A stretch of 55,754 bases of DNA from an uncultured Verrucomicrobiota bacterium (GCA_903838675.1 CAILZI010000173.1:1-55754); one strand, 5' to 3'. Counted from the stretch's first letter, positions 33,913 to 42,363 are shown. The notes: generated from the sequence alone by a model not told the origin. Numbers and translations are program-made.

Positions 33913-34761
33913 TTAACCCACCAACTTAGCAGCCCCAATAATCCCATCACGACCAATGAGGATCGCTATTTCATGTTCGAGAAACAAGCCGCCGTCCGTG
34001 AAATACAAATCGACAGAGCCATCAACAGAGACCCCTAGGCTTTTCAATTTCACGCGGCGGATAAATTGCTTCTGGTTCAAGCGCCCAAGACTTTCCCAGT
34101 AGGCAGCGTAGGTCTCATAGAGACTGTCTATGATCACCCGTTGCAATTGCTCAAAGTTTCTTTCGACGAACAACACTTTGTCACATGCCATTGTGGAATC
34201 ATAGGATCCATCTTTCTGCAGATTGATATACAACTTGTAGCGCCGAAAACCCAATCTCCGCCTTCCTTCGATCCAACCGTACTTTCTGTCGAGTTGCAGA
34301 CGTCCCAGATGCTGGTCTTTGAAGCATTTCGGCTTCTTCAAATCTTCTGCCAACATGCGCAATTCTGGGTCAGCGACATCATTACCGCATAGGGCAATTA
34401 ACAAAGCCTGGGGCTTATCCCAGCAGTCGAACCCCTGTGTTTCATCCGATACTTGGGCACGAAGTCGAATCACTGAATTGTGCCTGAGACTTTCCGTTAC
34501 AGAATCCAATTCTGCTTTGGGGACATTTGGCTTGTGTATAACCAACTCGCGATCGTCTATTGAACCATCCGCTCGTCTCCACGGTTGAACCGTAAAAGTC
34601 ATGTACCAGTCTTTACTGGTGCCTTCACCCAAACCACCAACCCCCGACGGATGCATTACTGCATTAAATTCATAAGCTAGGTTTGTCTTGAGGCGCTGAA
34701 GCAAACGATTTCTTCGATCCGCAACTTCACGAACAATTTCGTCAATGTCGGTATTGTTCAT
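33913..34761 (-). CDS. Protein of unknown function with atypical, AT-richer composition
   Basis: The 282-residue soluble protein begins MNNTDIDEIVREVADRRNRL. A central stretch (HLGRLQLDRKYGWIEGRRRL, then YKLYINLQKDGSYDSTMACD) resembles DUF2262-type proteins, but this is a weak memory-based match. The base composition is visibly richer in A and T than the neighbours, and codons such as TTA, ATA and AGA occur more often. It lies between a dispersed repeat and the epimerase gene. These points suggest recent acquisition. Function is unknown; a link to defence or mobile DNA cannot be shown. Confidence 0.65.
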   Translation of the reverse strand: MNNTDIDEIVREVADRRNRLLQRLKTNLAYEFNAVMHPSGVGGLGEGTSKDWYMTFTVQPWRRADGSIDDRELVIHKPNVPKAELDSVTESLRHNSVIRLRAQVSDETQGFDCWDKPQALLIALCGNDVADPELRMLAEDLKKPKCFKDQHLGRLQLDRKYGWIEGRRRLGFRRYKLYINLQKDGSYDSTMACDKVLFVERNFEQLQRVIIDSLYETYAAYWESLGRLNQKQFIRRVKLKSLGVSVDGSVDLYFTDGGLFLEHEIAILIGRDGIIGAAKLVG

Positions 34762-34803
34762 CGTCTCTGGAAATGAAGTGAAAATCAGTGCGGCGCATCA
34801 ATC

Positions 34804-35826
34804 CTAAAACTTCCCGTCGCGGGATTCGAAGTGGGTGGGTTTGCCGAGGGATTCGCCGCCGGTGGAGATCCAGCTTGCGACCCATTCGGTGAGTTCTTCG
34901 TCGCGGACGAAGGGGATGCCGAGTTCGACGAAGCTGCGGTAGGGATTGCTGAGTAGGGCGTCGGGGGATTCTTTGCCGGTGATCTGAACGGGCTTGCCGA
35001 AGAGTTCGCCGAAGCGTTTGGCGACATCGCGGACGCTGAGGGTGGCGGTGCCGGTGAGGTTGACGACCCAGGCGGGGCTGTGGGCTTTGGCGAGGCTGAG
35101 AAGGGAGAGCGCATTGGCATCGCCCTGCCAGATGGTGTTGAAGTAGCCCATGGTGACATCGACGGGCTGGCCGTTCCAGACCTGGCGGGCGATATCGACC
35201 ATGACGCCGTAGCGGAGGTCGCAGGCGTAGTTGAGGCGGATGAGGGAGACGGGGGTGCCACGGGTCTGGCTGAAGTGCTCGAAGATGCGTTCGCGGCCCA
35301 TGCAGCTCATGGCGTATTCGCCCTTGGGATTGAGGGCGTCTTCTTCGTGGCTGCCGCCGCGCTCCACGGGCACGAGGCCGTAGACATTGCCGGTGGAAAA
35401 GGCGGCGATGCGGCTGCGGTGGTAGCGTTCGCACACGAGGCCGGGCAGCCAGGCGTTCATGGCCCAAGTCATGGCTTCCTGGCCGGTGGAGCCGAATTTC
35501 ATGCCGGCCATGTAGATGACGTTGGGCGCATGAGGGAGGTAGGCGACGGAGTTGGCGGCCAGGAGATCGCTGGCAATGACATCGATGCCGTGCTGCTGAA
35601 ATTCCTCGGCCGATCCTGGTGAACTGAAGCGTGACACCGCGATGACACGGCGCTTGGTGCCTGCCTCATCGCTGGCGCGTTTGGCCATGCGTGCCAGAGA
35701 GGGGCCCATTTTGCCGGCTGCGCCTAAAATGATGATATCACCGGGAGTCCGGCTCATCATCTCAATGACAGCAGGCGTGGGGCGGCTGAGGCGTTCTTCG
35801 AGTTCTGCGAGGCTTTTGGGCGGCAT
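34804..35826 (-). CDS. NAD-dependent epimerase/dehydratase-like protein lacking the catalytic lysine
   Basis: The 340-residue protein is an extended short-chain dehydrogenase. The nucleotide-binding motif is ILGAAGKMGPSLARMA at about 33-48, followed by VIAVSRFSS and later FSTGNVYGLVPV. The usual YxxxK pair appears as Y171-A-M-S-C175, so the catalytic lysine is cysteine. NYACDLRYGVMVDIARQVWN and VVNLTGTATLSVRDVAKRF fit sugar epimerases. An earlier in-frame TTG at 35877 is possible, but the ATG at 35826 is preferred. It may bind rather than convert a nucleotide sugar, or use another residue. Confidence 0.75.
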   Translation of the reverse strand: MPPKSLAELEERLSRPTPAVIEMMSRTPGDIIILGAAGKMGPSLARMAKRASDEAGTKRRVIAVSRFSSPGSAEEFQQHGIDVIASDLLAANSVAYLPHAPNVIYMAGMKFGSTGQEAMTWAMNAWLPGLVCERYHRSRIAAFSTGNVYGLVPVERGGSHEEDALNPKGEYAMSCMGRERIFEHFSQTRGTPVSLIRLNYACDLRYGVMVDIARQVWNGQPVDVTMGYFNTIWQGDANALSLLSLAKAHSPAWVVNLTGTATLSVRDVAKRFGELFGKPVQITGKESPDALLSNPYRSFVELGIPFVRDEELTEWVASWISTGGESLGKPTHFESRDGKF

Positions 35827-35945
35827 GGCCGCATCTATGAACGGGTTTTCGTTATTGGAAAATTTTTTGCTGTACAAGCTGCGCCAGGGTCAGAAAATCA
35901 TCCCGGAGTTTGCCGAGGTGGCATTTCCCGCTACGGTCGCGCCCG

Positions 35946-36722
35946 ATGATCGCCAACGCTGCCGCTGCTGTAACCGCCAATTTGAACGTGTTCGACTTTT
36001 CCTGGATCACCACTCCGGAGGCGTGGATTGCGGTGCTGACGCTGTGCGTGCTCGAAATCGTGCTGGGCATCGACAACATCGTGTTCATTTCGATCCTGGT
36101 GGGCAAGCTGCCGCCTGAGGACCGGCCGCGCGGACGTTTTCTGGGTCTTGGGCTGGCGATGATGACGCGCATCATGCTGCTGATGTCCATCACGTGGGTG
36201 ATGTCGCTGACAGCGCCGCTGTTTACAGTGATGGGGCATGCGATCACCGGCAAGGATCTGGTGCTGATCTTTGGCGGCCTGTTCCTGATCTACAAAAGCA
36301 CGCGCGAGATTCATGAAAAACTCGAAGGCGACCCTGAAGGCGAGGTGCGCAACAGTGTCGGCAAAGGGGCCGCGTTTGGTGCGGTGATGGTGCAGATCGC
36401 GCTGCTGGACATCGTGTTCTCGCTCGATTCGGTGATCACCGCCGTGGGGATGGTGAAGCACATTTCCATCATGGTGACTGCGGTGCTGATCTCCGTGGGT
36501 TTCATGATGGTGTTTGCCAGAGCGGTGGGCGAGTTTGTGATACGTCATCCCACGGTGAAGATGCTTGCCTTGAGCTTCCTGATTCTGATCGGCACGGCCT
36601 TGATTGGTGAAGGCTTTCATTTCGAAATTCCGAAGGGATATATTTACTGTTCCATGGGCTTTTCGATGGCGGTGGAACTGCTGAACTTGAAGGCGAAGAA
36701 GAAGACAGCGGCCAAAGTGTAG
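35946..36722 (+). CDS. TerC-family integral membrane protein
   Basis: The 258-residue protein has about seven membrane helices. TerC landmarks are VLEIVLGIDNIVFISILVGK and the paired VQIALLDIVFSLDSVITAVG, each with the conserved acidic residue within the membrane. PEDRPRGRFLGLGLAMMTRI and EIPKGYIYCSMGFSMAVELL also fit. TerC proteins are linked to tellurite resistance and, in better-studied cases, to manganese export or metal loading of secreted enzymes. The ATG at 35946 gives the usual start. It is divergent from the epimerase-like gene. Confidence 0.9.
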   Translation: MIANAAAAVTANLNVFDFSWITTPEAWIAVLTLCVLEIVLGIDNIVFISILVGKLPPEDRPRGRFLGLGLAMMTRIMLLMSITWVMSLTAPLFTVMGHAITGKDLVLIFGGLFLIYKSTREIHEKLEGDPEGEVRNSVGKGAAFGAVMVQIALLDIVFSLDSVITAVGMVKHISIMVTAVLISVGFMMVFARAVGEFVIRHPTVKMLALSFLILIGTALIGEGFHFEIPKGYIYCSMGFSMAVELLNLKAKKKTAAKV

Positions 36723-36915
36723 GCCGGTTCTCAAAGCTCATTTCCGGTATCGCGAGCTAAGGGACGTTCGGTTTGCCGCAGAGGGGCAAAGGAGCAGAGG
36801 TGGCAAAGATGAATTCATTCTCTACTCTTGCGGTAAAATCGAAGGTGCCTTCGACTTCCAAACGACATGGCGGAGGGCGTCTCCATGCGTGCTTTCCGGA
36901 AATCAGTTTCGGGAA
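36723..36915. other. Intergenic sequence with CGCAGAG-like relic words
   Basis: The first part of the 411-base gap before the hsp20 genes holds no gene. GCCGCAGAGGGGCAAAGGAG at about 36775 and nearby AGCAGAGGTGGCAAAG look like degenerate seven-base repeats; similar words occur at 41866-41900. The second part of the gap holds the regulatory elements listed next. Confidence 0.4.
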
Positions 36916-36916
36916 A

Positions 36917-36973
36917 TGCCATAATTGGCAAAATGTCTCACTGAAGTGACAGGACGTGCCAATTTGATGGCAC
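36917..36973. promoter_or_regulatory. Two inverted repeats, candidate enhancer sites for the hsp20 pair
   Basis: TGCCA-taat-TGGCA (36917-36930) and GTGCCA-atttga-TGGCAC (36956-36973) share the same arms. Their centres are about 41 bases apart, close to four helical turns, and they lie roughly 90-145 bases before the candidate sigma-54 promoter. A wider GTCTCA (36935-36940)/TGAGAC (36988-36993) pair frames the second repeat. This arrangement fits binding sites for an enhancer-binding activator. Confidence 0.55.
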
Positions 36974-37060
36974 AAACCGGCTCATTTTGAGACGGGTCAA
37001 AAATCGCTAAAAACGCTGGAGCCCTGATTCTACAAGGCTTCCACGTGCACAGAAGGCGGC

Positions 37061-37076
37061 TGGCACGGCTGATGCA
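37061..37076 (+). promoter_or_regulatory. Candidate sigma-54 promoter of the hsp20 operon
   Basis: TGGCAC-GGCTG-ATGCA matches the sigma-54 consensus TGGCAC-N5-TTGCA at all but one base, with exact GG-N10-GC spacing and C before it (CTGGCACG). Transcription would start about 37088, leaving a leader of about 45 bases before the first hsp20 start at 37134. Confidence 0.65.
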
Positions 37077-37133
37077 TGAGTATAGGGCGGAACATCACTC
37101 CAACCCCCAAACTCAAATCTAACCATCCAAATC

Positions 37134-37571
37134 ATGAAAATCATCCGCACCAATCCCTTCAGCCTCAATCGCGTTTCCGACTTCGACGAATGGTTCCGCC
37201 ATCCGCTGGCCGGACTGCCATCATTGAGCACTCTCATCAACAACCTCGGCGAGGTTTTCCCCGGCGTGGCCGGTGACAAACTGGCCGTCGATGTGCATGA
37301 AGACAAAGACAACTATTTCGCCAGCTTTGAAGTGCCTGGCGTGAAGAAGGAAGATGTCAAAATCGAGCTGAACAACGGCATGCTCACCGTCGCTGCTGAA
37401 AAGCGCGAAAAGGACGGAGAGAAAGAAAGCTCCTACAGCCTCACCCGCTCCGTGTCCGTGCCTGAAGGCGTCAATGCTGAAGCCATCGCTGCGAAACTCG
37501 AAGACGGCATCCTGACGGTGACCCTGCCGAAGCAGGAACGCACCAAGCCACGCACCATCGCCCTGAGCTAA
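37134..37571 (+). CDS. Hsp20 small heat-shock protein, first of two
   Basis: The 145-residue chaperone has an N-terminal arm (MKIIRTNPFSLNRVSDFDEW), an alpha-crystallin domain (KLAVDVHEDKDNYFASFEVP, VKIELNNGMLTVAAEKREKD) and the C-terminal AKLEDGILTVTLPKQE signature with a short tail. It would hold unfolding proteins as an oligomer. It is followed by a second Hsp20 gene 41 bases later; the two probably form mixed or paired oligomers. A candidate sigma-54 promoter and enhancer-like repeats lie upstream. Confidence 0.93.
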   Translation: MKIIRTNPFSLNRVSDFDEWFRHPLAGLPSLSTLINNLGEVFPGVAGDKLAVDVHEDKDNYFASFEVPGVKKEDVKIELNNGMLTVAAEKREKDGEKESSYSLTRSVSVPEGVNAEAIAAKLEDGILTVTLPKQERTKPRTIALS

Positions 37572-37612
37572 TCCGATCCACACAACTCCAAAAATCCATC
37601 CCAAAACAAATC

Positions 37613-37993
37613 ATGAATACCACCTGTTCCCCCAGCACCTGCACTCCTGCCACCTCCGGCGTCACCGAATCCCTGCGCAAACCGCTCTACAACATCAATG
37701 GCAATGCCGAAGCGTATGAAATACGCGTGGAACTGCCAGGAGTGCCCAAGAGCAATGTGAAGCTGGACCTTGAGGAAAACATCCTAACCGTCCGTGGCGA
37801 ACGCAGCACGACCGTGCCGGAAGGCATGAAGGCGCTCCACCGCGAGCTCTCCCCGCTCAGCTACCTCCTTCGTCTGCGCCTCAACGCGCCCGTGAGTGAG
37901 GACCAGATGACGGCGAAGCTGGAAGACGGTGTGCTCACCGTGCGCCTGCCGCTCAAGGAAGTGGCGAAGCCGCGCCAGATCCCCGTGCTGTAA
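37613..37993 (+). CDS. Hsp20 small heat-shock protein, second of two
   Basis: The 126-residue protein has a shorter, Thr/Cys/Pro-rich N-terminus (MNTTCSPSTCTPATSGVTES), an alpha-crystallin domain (AYEIRVELPGVPKSNVKLDL, ENILTVRGERST) and AKLEDGVLTVRLPLKEVAKP. Its sequence differs clearly from the upstream Hsp20, so the pair is not a recent duplication. Two cysteines in the N-terminal arm could be redox-active; this is speculative. A strong terminator follows. Confidence 0.92.
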   Translation: MNTTCSPSTCTPATSGVTESLRKPLYNINGNAEAYEIRVELPGVPKSNVKLDLEENILTVRGERSTTVPEGMKALHRELSPLSYLLRLRLNAPVSEDQMTAKLEDGVLTVRLPLKEVAKPRQIPVL

Positions 37994-38016
37994 TTGACCT
38001 GTGTCAAAACCCTGCG

Positions 38017-38060
38017 CCGCCCGCATCGCCAAAACAGGCGATCCGGGCGGATGCTTTTTA
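38017..38060 (+). terminator. Intrinsic terminator after the hsp20 pair
   Basis: CCGCCCG-c-ATCGCC pairs with GGCGAT-c-CGGGCGG around the loop AAAACA (13 pairs, one mismatch), followed by ATGC and a TTTTTAT run. It lies 24 bases past the second hsp20 stop and is a strong Rho-independent terminator. Confidence 0.9.
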
Positions 38061-38097
38061 TCTTCCAGCGCGGCACGATCTCGGCTAGTAGCAGGGC

Positions 38098-39483
38098 ATG
38101 GATCCCGCCGCCCTTTCTTCAAAGACTGACTCGCCGCCAACTCTGCAGCAAACCATCGGTGGCTGGCAGGTGATGTTTTATGGACTGGGCTCGATGCTGG
38201 GTGCGGGCATTTATGCGCTTATCGGACGGGCGGCTGACTCGCTGGGAAATGCCGTCTGGCTGGCGTTTTTGGTGGCGATGATCGCCGCGATGCTCACGGG
38301 CCTGTCTTATGCGTGTGTGGGCAGCCGCTACCCCAAAGCCGGCGGTGCAGCCTACGTCACTCAACATGGCCTGCACAAGCCGTTGCTCAGCTACGTGGTG
38401 GGCATCGCAGTGATGATGAGCGGGCTCACCAGCATGGCCACTGGATCCCAGGCGATCGCGGAGCAGTTGGAGAAGGCGTTTGGATTTGCGCTCGACATCA
38501 AACTCGTGGCCATCGGCATCGTGTTTCTCGTTGGGTGTGTGATTTATCGCGGCCTGCGTGAAAGCATGTGGCTGAATGTGGTCTGCACGGTGGTGGAAGC
38601 TTCCGGCCTGCTGTTCATCATCGCCGTTGGTGCGCGGTATTGGGGCGGCGTGAACTATCTGGAAACGGCGAAAGACACGGTGGCAGGCGGCCCAGGCTCC
38701 GGGATCACGCTGGCGCTGGTGATGCAGGGGGCGGTGCTGACGTTTTTCTCCTTCATCGGCTTTGAGGACATCCTGAACGTGAGTGAGGAGGTGAAGAACC
38801 CGCGCAAGAATGTGCCGTTTGGCCTGATCGGTGCGATGATTCTGGCCACGCTCATTTACATGGCGGTGGCGATTACGGCAGTATCGGTGGTGCCGTGGCG
38901 TGAGCTGGCCGCGAGCAAAACGCCGCTGATGGATGTGGCGCATAAAGCCGCGCCTTGGCTGGGGGGCATCGACCGGCTGTATCTGGGCATCACTATTTTT
39001 GCGATCGGCAACACGGCGCTGCTGAACTACATCATGGGTTCGCGCCTGCTTTATGGCATGAGCCGACAGGGGCTGCTTCCTGCCATCCTGGGCCGCGTCC
39101 ACCCGAAACGCCACACGCCGCACGTGGCTGTCTTTGTACTCTTCGGTATTGTCACCCTGCTCATCCTCAGCGGTGGAGTGAAACAAATGGCTGAATCCAC
39201 GGTGCTGCTGCTGCTGGCTGTGTTTACCGTGGTGAACATCGCACTGGTGGTGCTGAAGCGCCGTCCGGAAGAACCCAAGGGCGGATTTGAACCCCCGATG
39301 ATTGTGCCTGTTCTGGGCGCTCTGACCTGTTCCTCGCTGATCTACACCCGCATCCACAGTGCAGTCACAAGCACCGATACTTCGATGCACATCGCCCCGC
39401 TGATCGCGGGGGGGATCATTGTGATCAGCGTGGTGCTGTACGTGGTGCTCAAGCCGAAAAATCCGGTGGTGCTGGAAGATTGA
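38098..39483 (+). CDS. APC-superfamily amino acid permease
   Basis: The 461-residue protein has about twelve membrane helices. The first helix carries the APC substrate motif GLGSMLGAGIYALIGRAADS, and later GFEDILNVSEEVKNPRKNVP and SRLLYGMSRQGLLPAILGRV match the family. It probably imports an amino acid or cationic substrate by proton symport. It has its own position after the hsp20 terminator. The exact substrate cannot be read from the sequence. Confidence 0.88.
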   Translation: MDPAALSSKTDSPPTLQQTIGGWQVMFYGLGSMLGAGIYALIGRAADSLGNAVWLAFLVAMIAAMLTGLSYACVGSRYPKAGGAAYVTQHGLHKPLLSYVVGIAVMMSGLTSMATGSQAIAEQLEKAFGFALDIKLVAIGIVFLVGCVIYRGLRESMWLNVVCTVVEASGLLFIIAVGARYWGGVNYLETAKDTVAGGPGSGITLALVMQGAVLTFFSFIGFEDILNVSEEVKNPRKNVPFGLIGAMILATLIYMAVAITAVSVVPWRELAASKTPLMDVAHKAAPWLGGIDRLYLGITIFAIGNTALLNYIMGSRLLYGMSRQGLLPAILGRVHPKRHTPHVAVFVLFGIVTLLILSGGVKQMAESTVLLLLAVFTVVNIALVVLKRRPEEPKGGFEPPMIVPVLGALTCSSLIYTRIHSAVTSTDTSMHIAPLIAGGIIVISVVLYVVLKPKNPVVLED

Positions 39484-39517
39484 ACAGAGTCGGTTCCGGC
39501 TTTATGGAACGGCCCCC

Positions 39518-40558
39518 ATGAGCCAGACTGCCAACCTCCACATCGCGTCAAACATCCCGCTGCCGTCACCAGGCAGCATGATGAGCGACATCGCGCCGAC
39601 TGACGCACAAACCGCCTTCGTGGCCAAATCGCGGCAGGAGATCCGCGACATTCTCTTTGGCAGCGATCCACGCTTTCTGGTCATTCTCGGGCCGTGCTCG
39701 GTCCATGATCCCGAGGCTGGGCTGGAGTATGCGCGGAAGCTTGCGGCACTGGCGGAGGAACTGAAGGACCGGCTGTGCCTGGTGATGCGGGTGTATTTTG
39801 AAAAGCCACGAACCACGGTTGGCTGGAAGGGTCTCATCATGGACCCGCATCTGGATGGCAGTTGTGATATTCCGGCCGGCTTGAGACTGGCGCGGAAAAT
39901 TCTGCGCGATGTGCTGGATCTCGGCATGCCGACTGCAACGGAGCTGCTGGATCCCATCACGCCGCAGTACATCGCGGACTTGATAAGCTGGAGTGCGATT
40001 GGTGCGCGGACGACGGAGTCACAGACGCATCGCCAGATGGCTTCGGGTTTGTCCATGCCACTGGGATTCAAGAACGGCACGTTTGGGCACATCACGCCAG
40101 CGATCAATGCGATCAAGGCGGCGATCCAGCCGCAGACCTTTCTTGGTGTGAGTGAAGATGGTGTGGCCTCCGCTGTGACGACGAGCGGCAATCCCGACTG
40201 CCACATCATTTTGCGTGGCGGTGAGAACAAGCCCAACTATGGCGCTGACGATGTGCGGGAGACCATTGACGGCCTGGAATCTGCGAAGCTCAAGCCCGCC
40301 ATCATGATCGACGCGAGCCATGGCAACTGCGCCAAGGACCACCGCCGGATGCCGGATGTGTTCCGTGAAATCGTGCGCCAGCGTGCCGCCGGGCAGAAGG
40401 CCATCATTGGCGCGATGCTGGAGAGCAATCTCGTGGGCGGCAGCCAGAAGTTTCCACAACCGCTGGATCAACTCACACGCGGACAGTCGATCACCGATGC
40501 GTGCATTGACTGGGAGACTACGGAGAAGCTGCTGCGCGAGGCGCATGCGCTGCTGTGA
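39518..40558 (+). CDS. aroG: 3-deoxy-7-phosphoheptulonate synthase, class I (AroG/F/H type)
   Basis: The 346-residue enzyme condenses phosphoenolpyruvate and erythrose 4-phosphate, opening the shikimate pathway. Landmarks are FLVILGPCSVHDPEAGLEYA, FEKPRTTVGWKGLIMDPHLD, GARTTESQTHRQMASGLSMP, GFKNGTFG and IDASHGNCAKDHRRMPDV. The length is that of the AroFGH subgroup, whose feedback type (Phe, Tyr or Trp) is not clear here. It may overlap the next gene if that uses a GTG at 40555. Confidence 0.95.
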   Translation: MSQTANLHIASNIPLPSPGSMMSDIAPTDAQTAFVAKSRQEIRDILFGSDPRFLVILGPCSVHDPEAGLEYARKLAALAEELKDRLCLVMRVYFEKPRTTVGWKGLIMDPHLDGSCDIPAGLRLARKILRDVLDLGMPTATELLDPITPQYIADLISWSAIGARTTESQTHRQMASGLSMPLGFKNGTFGHITPAINAIKAAIQPQTFLGVSEDGVASAVTTSGNPDCHIILRGGENKPNYGADDVRETIDGLESAKLKPAIMIDASHGNCAKDHRRMPDVFREIVRQRAAGQKAIIGAMLESNLVGGSQKFPQPLDQLTRGQSITDACIDWETTEKLLREAHALL

Positions 40559-40581
40559 CTTTACCTTCACTTGTTCCAGCC

Positions 40582-41460
40582 ATGAACGATCACGTCTTCA
40601 CGCTCTCCTCCGGCAGGAAGCTGGGCTATGCGGAATACGGTGATCCGGCTGGTGTACCGATGTTTTATTTTCACGGCTGGCCCGGCTCACGACTGCAGGG
40701 CGGGCTATTAGATGCGGTGGGAAAAAGGCGCGGCATTCGAATTGTGTCACCCGACCGCCCTGGCATCGGGCTTTCGGATTTTCAGCCCGGGCGCAGGCTG
40801 CTGGACTGGCCCACAGTCGTCAACGAACTCGCCGCAGAGCTCGGGTGGACAAGCTTCCATGTGCTCGGTGTTTCAGGCGGAGGACCCTATGTGCTGGCGT
40901 GCGCCCACGCGATGCCGGAGCGGCTGCTGAGCGCCGGAGTTGTCTGCGGCGCGCCGCCTTTGATCGAAGTGGGGACGCAGGACCTGCTTTGGACATATCG
41001 TCTGGCCCTGTGGGGTCAGCTACATCTGAAATGGCTGCTGGGTGCAGGGCTCGCTATTGCGGGGCAGTTCATGCGACTGCCGGTCAGTTCTCCTTTGATG
41101 GCAGCACACGTCCGTAAGATGTGCGAGAGGGACCAGCAGGCGCTGCACCATCCGGAGCTCTATGGTATTCTGATGGCGAGTGGTCGTGTCGGTGTCGGTT
41201 CGCCCGTGCGTGCGGTGAGTTTGGATGGGGACATTTACTCAAGTGACTGGGGCATCGAATTTTCCAGTGTGCAGTATCCCATGCGCTACTGGCACGGGGG
41301 ACGGGACAACAACATTCCGGTCACCATGGTGGAGCGGTTTGTGCAGAAAATGCCCAACGCCAGGCTCAAGGTGATGGAGGAGGATGGGCACTACTCCCTG
41401 CCGCTGCTGGGAAGTGACTTGATCGTGGAGGAACTGCTGAGAGAGGCGCGGGCGGTTTGA
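40582..41460 (+). CDS. Alpha/beta hydrolase
   Basis: The 292-residue protein has the oxyanion region FHGWPGSRLQGG, an early DRPGIGLSDFQPGRRLLDWP, the nucleophile elbow VLGVSGGGPYVLA, and a late EEDGHYSLPLLG with the catalytic histidine. These match the soluble alpha/beta hydrolase fold. Substrate is unknown. A GTG at 40555 that overlaps the DAHP synthase stop is an alternative start, which would add nine residues and couple the two genes. Confidence 0.85.
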   Translation: MNDHVFTLSSGRKLGYAEYGDPAGVPMFYFHGWPGSRLQGGLLDAVGKRRGIRIVSPDRPGIGLSDFQPGRRLLDWPTVVNELAAELGWTSFHVLGVSGGGPYVLACAHAMPERLLSAGVVCGAPPLIEVGTQDLLWTYRLALWGQLHLKWLLGAGLAIAGQFMRLPVSSPLMAAHVRKMCERDQQALHHPELYGILMASGRVGVGSPVRAVSLDGDIYSSDWGIEFSSVQYPMRYWHGGRDNNIPVTMVERFVQKMPNARLKVMEEDGHYSLPLLGSDLIVEELLREARAV

Positions 41461-41518
41461 CAGTAATTGAGGATTAAGAAGGAGCTCGCGGGCAGGATTG
41501 CCTGCACTACTTTGAGCC

Positions 41519-41827
41519 ATGGATGACCTCGCCGCACGCATGCGCGCTGATCTGGAAGAGATCGGGCGGACGTTCATGCCGTTTGGCAAATACGGGCCGC
41601 AGCATTTTCCGCCGAACGGGGTGCCGATTTATGATATTCCGGCGGAGTACCTGGGGTGGTTTGCGAACAAGGCTGGGTTTCCGAAGGGGCGCCTTGGCGT
41701 GCTGTTGCAGATGGTGCACCAGATGAAGGCGGATGGTTCCGACATCGTGTTTGACGTGTTTCGGAAGAGGTATGGGCGCACGGACCTGAAACCGGAGAAG
41801 AGGAAGTCGTGGAAGTTTGAGGAGTGA
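41519..41827 (+). CDS. DUF3820-family small protein
   Basis: The 102-residue protein has the DUF3820 pattern: MPFGKYGPQHFPPNGVPIYD, IPAEYLGWFANKAGFPKGRL and GVLLQMVHQMKADG. The usual family core is about 70 residues; here a short N-terminal helix is added. Members are often found as small cytosolic proteins of unknown role. The ATG at 41519 gives a sensible start. No partner is visible in the neighbouring genes. Confidence 0.8.
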   Translation: MDDLAARMRADLEEIGRTFMPFGKYGPQHFPPNGVPIYDIPAEYLGWFANKAGFPKGRLGVLLQMVHQMKADGSDIVFDVFRKRYGRTDLKPEKRKSWKFEE

Positions 41828-41925
41828 GCCGGTCGTGGCGTTAGCCCGCACCGAGGAACCACTGATTTTGCACCGCAGAGACTGAAACGCCGCAGAGGTT
41901 TTCAGAATCAAACAACCAACCTACG

Positions 41926-42360
41926 TCAGGCGCGGATGGGCGGGCCGTACCAGACGTAGCACATGAGATAGACGATGATGCCGGTGACGGAGACGTAGAG
42001 CCAGACGGGCACGGTCCATTTGGCCATGCGCTTGTGTTTGTCGAAGCGGTTCCGTATGGCCGGGATGACGGTCATGATGATCATCGGCAGGCTCAGCACG
42101 GCCAGCGGGATGTGCGTGAAGAGGATGGTGAAGTAGATCGGACGCGTGATGCCTGTGCCAGCGAATTTCACATGGCCGGCGTGATAGTGGTAGTAGAGGT
42201 AGCAGCCGAGGAACGCCGTGGAGAAGGTCAGGGCGATGATCATGCTGACGATGTGCGGCTTTTTGTGGCCGAGCTTGATCATCGTCAGACCGAGGATGAT
42301 GTGCAGCAGCGCGCAGCCGTTGAAAATCGTGTAGAGTTTGGGGAGTTCGGTGACGTCCAT
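41926..42360 (-). CDS. DUF420 membrane protein, oxidase assembly type
   Basis: The 144-residue protein has four membrane helices: FNGCALLHIILGLTMIKLG, HIVSMIIALTFSTAFLGCYL, IYFTILFTHIPLAVLSLPMI and WTVPVWLYVSVTGIIVYLMC. The histidines in YLYYHYHAGH fit DUF420 proteins, which occur beside cytochrome c oxidase assembly genes (the CtaM group). It lies three bases after the SCO gene and closes the minus-strand run ctaB-SCO-DUF420. Confidence 0.85.
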   Translation of the reverse strand: MDVTELPKLYTIFNGCALLHIILGLTMIKLGHKKPHIVSMIIALTFSTAFLGCYLYYHYHAGHVKFAGTGITRPIYFTILFTHIPLAVLSLPMIIMTVIPAIRNRFDKHKRMAKWTVPVWLYVSVTGIIVYLMCYVWYGPPIRA

Positions 42361-42363
42361 GGC

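Noticed and set aside
38119..39390. A 423-codon minus-strand frame rich in His and Arg
   Set aside because: It mirrors the APC permease gene, whose membrane pattern and motifs are clear.
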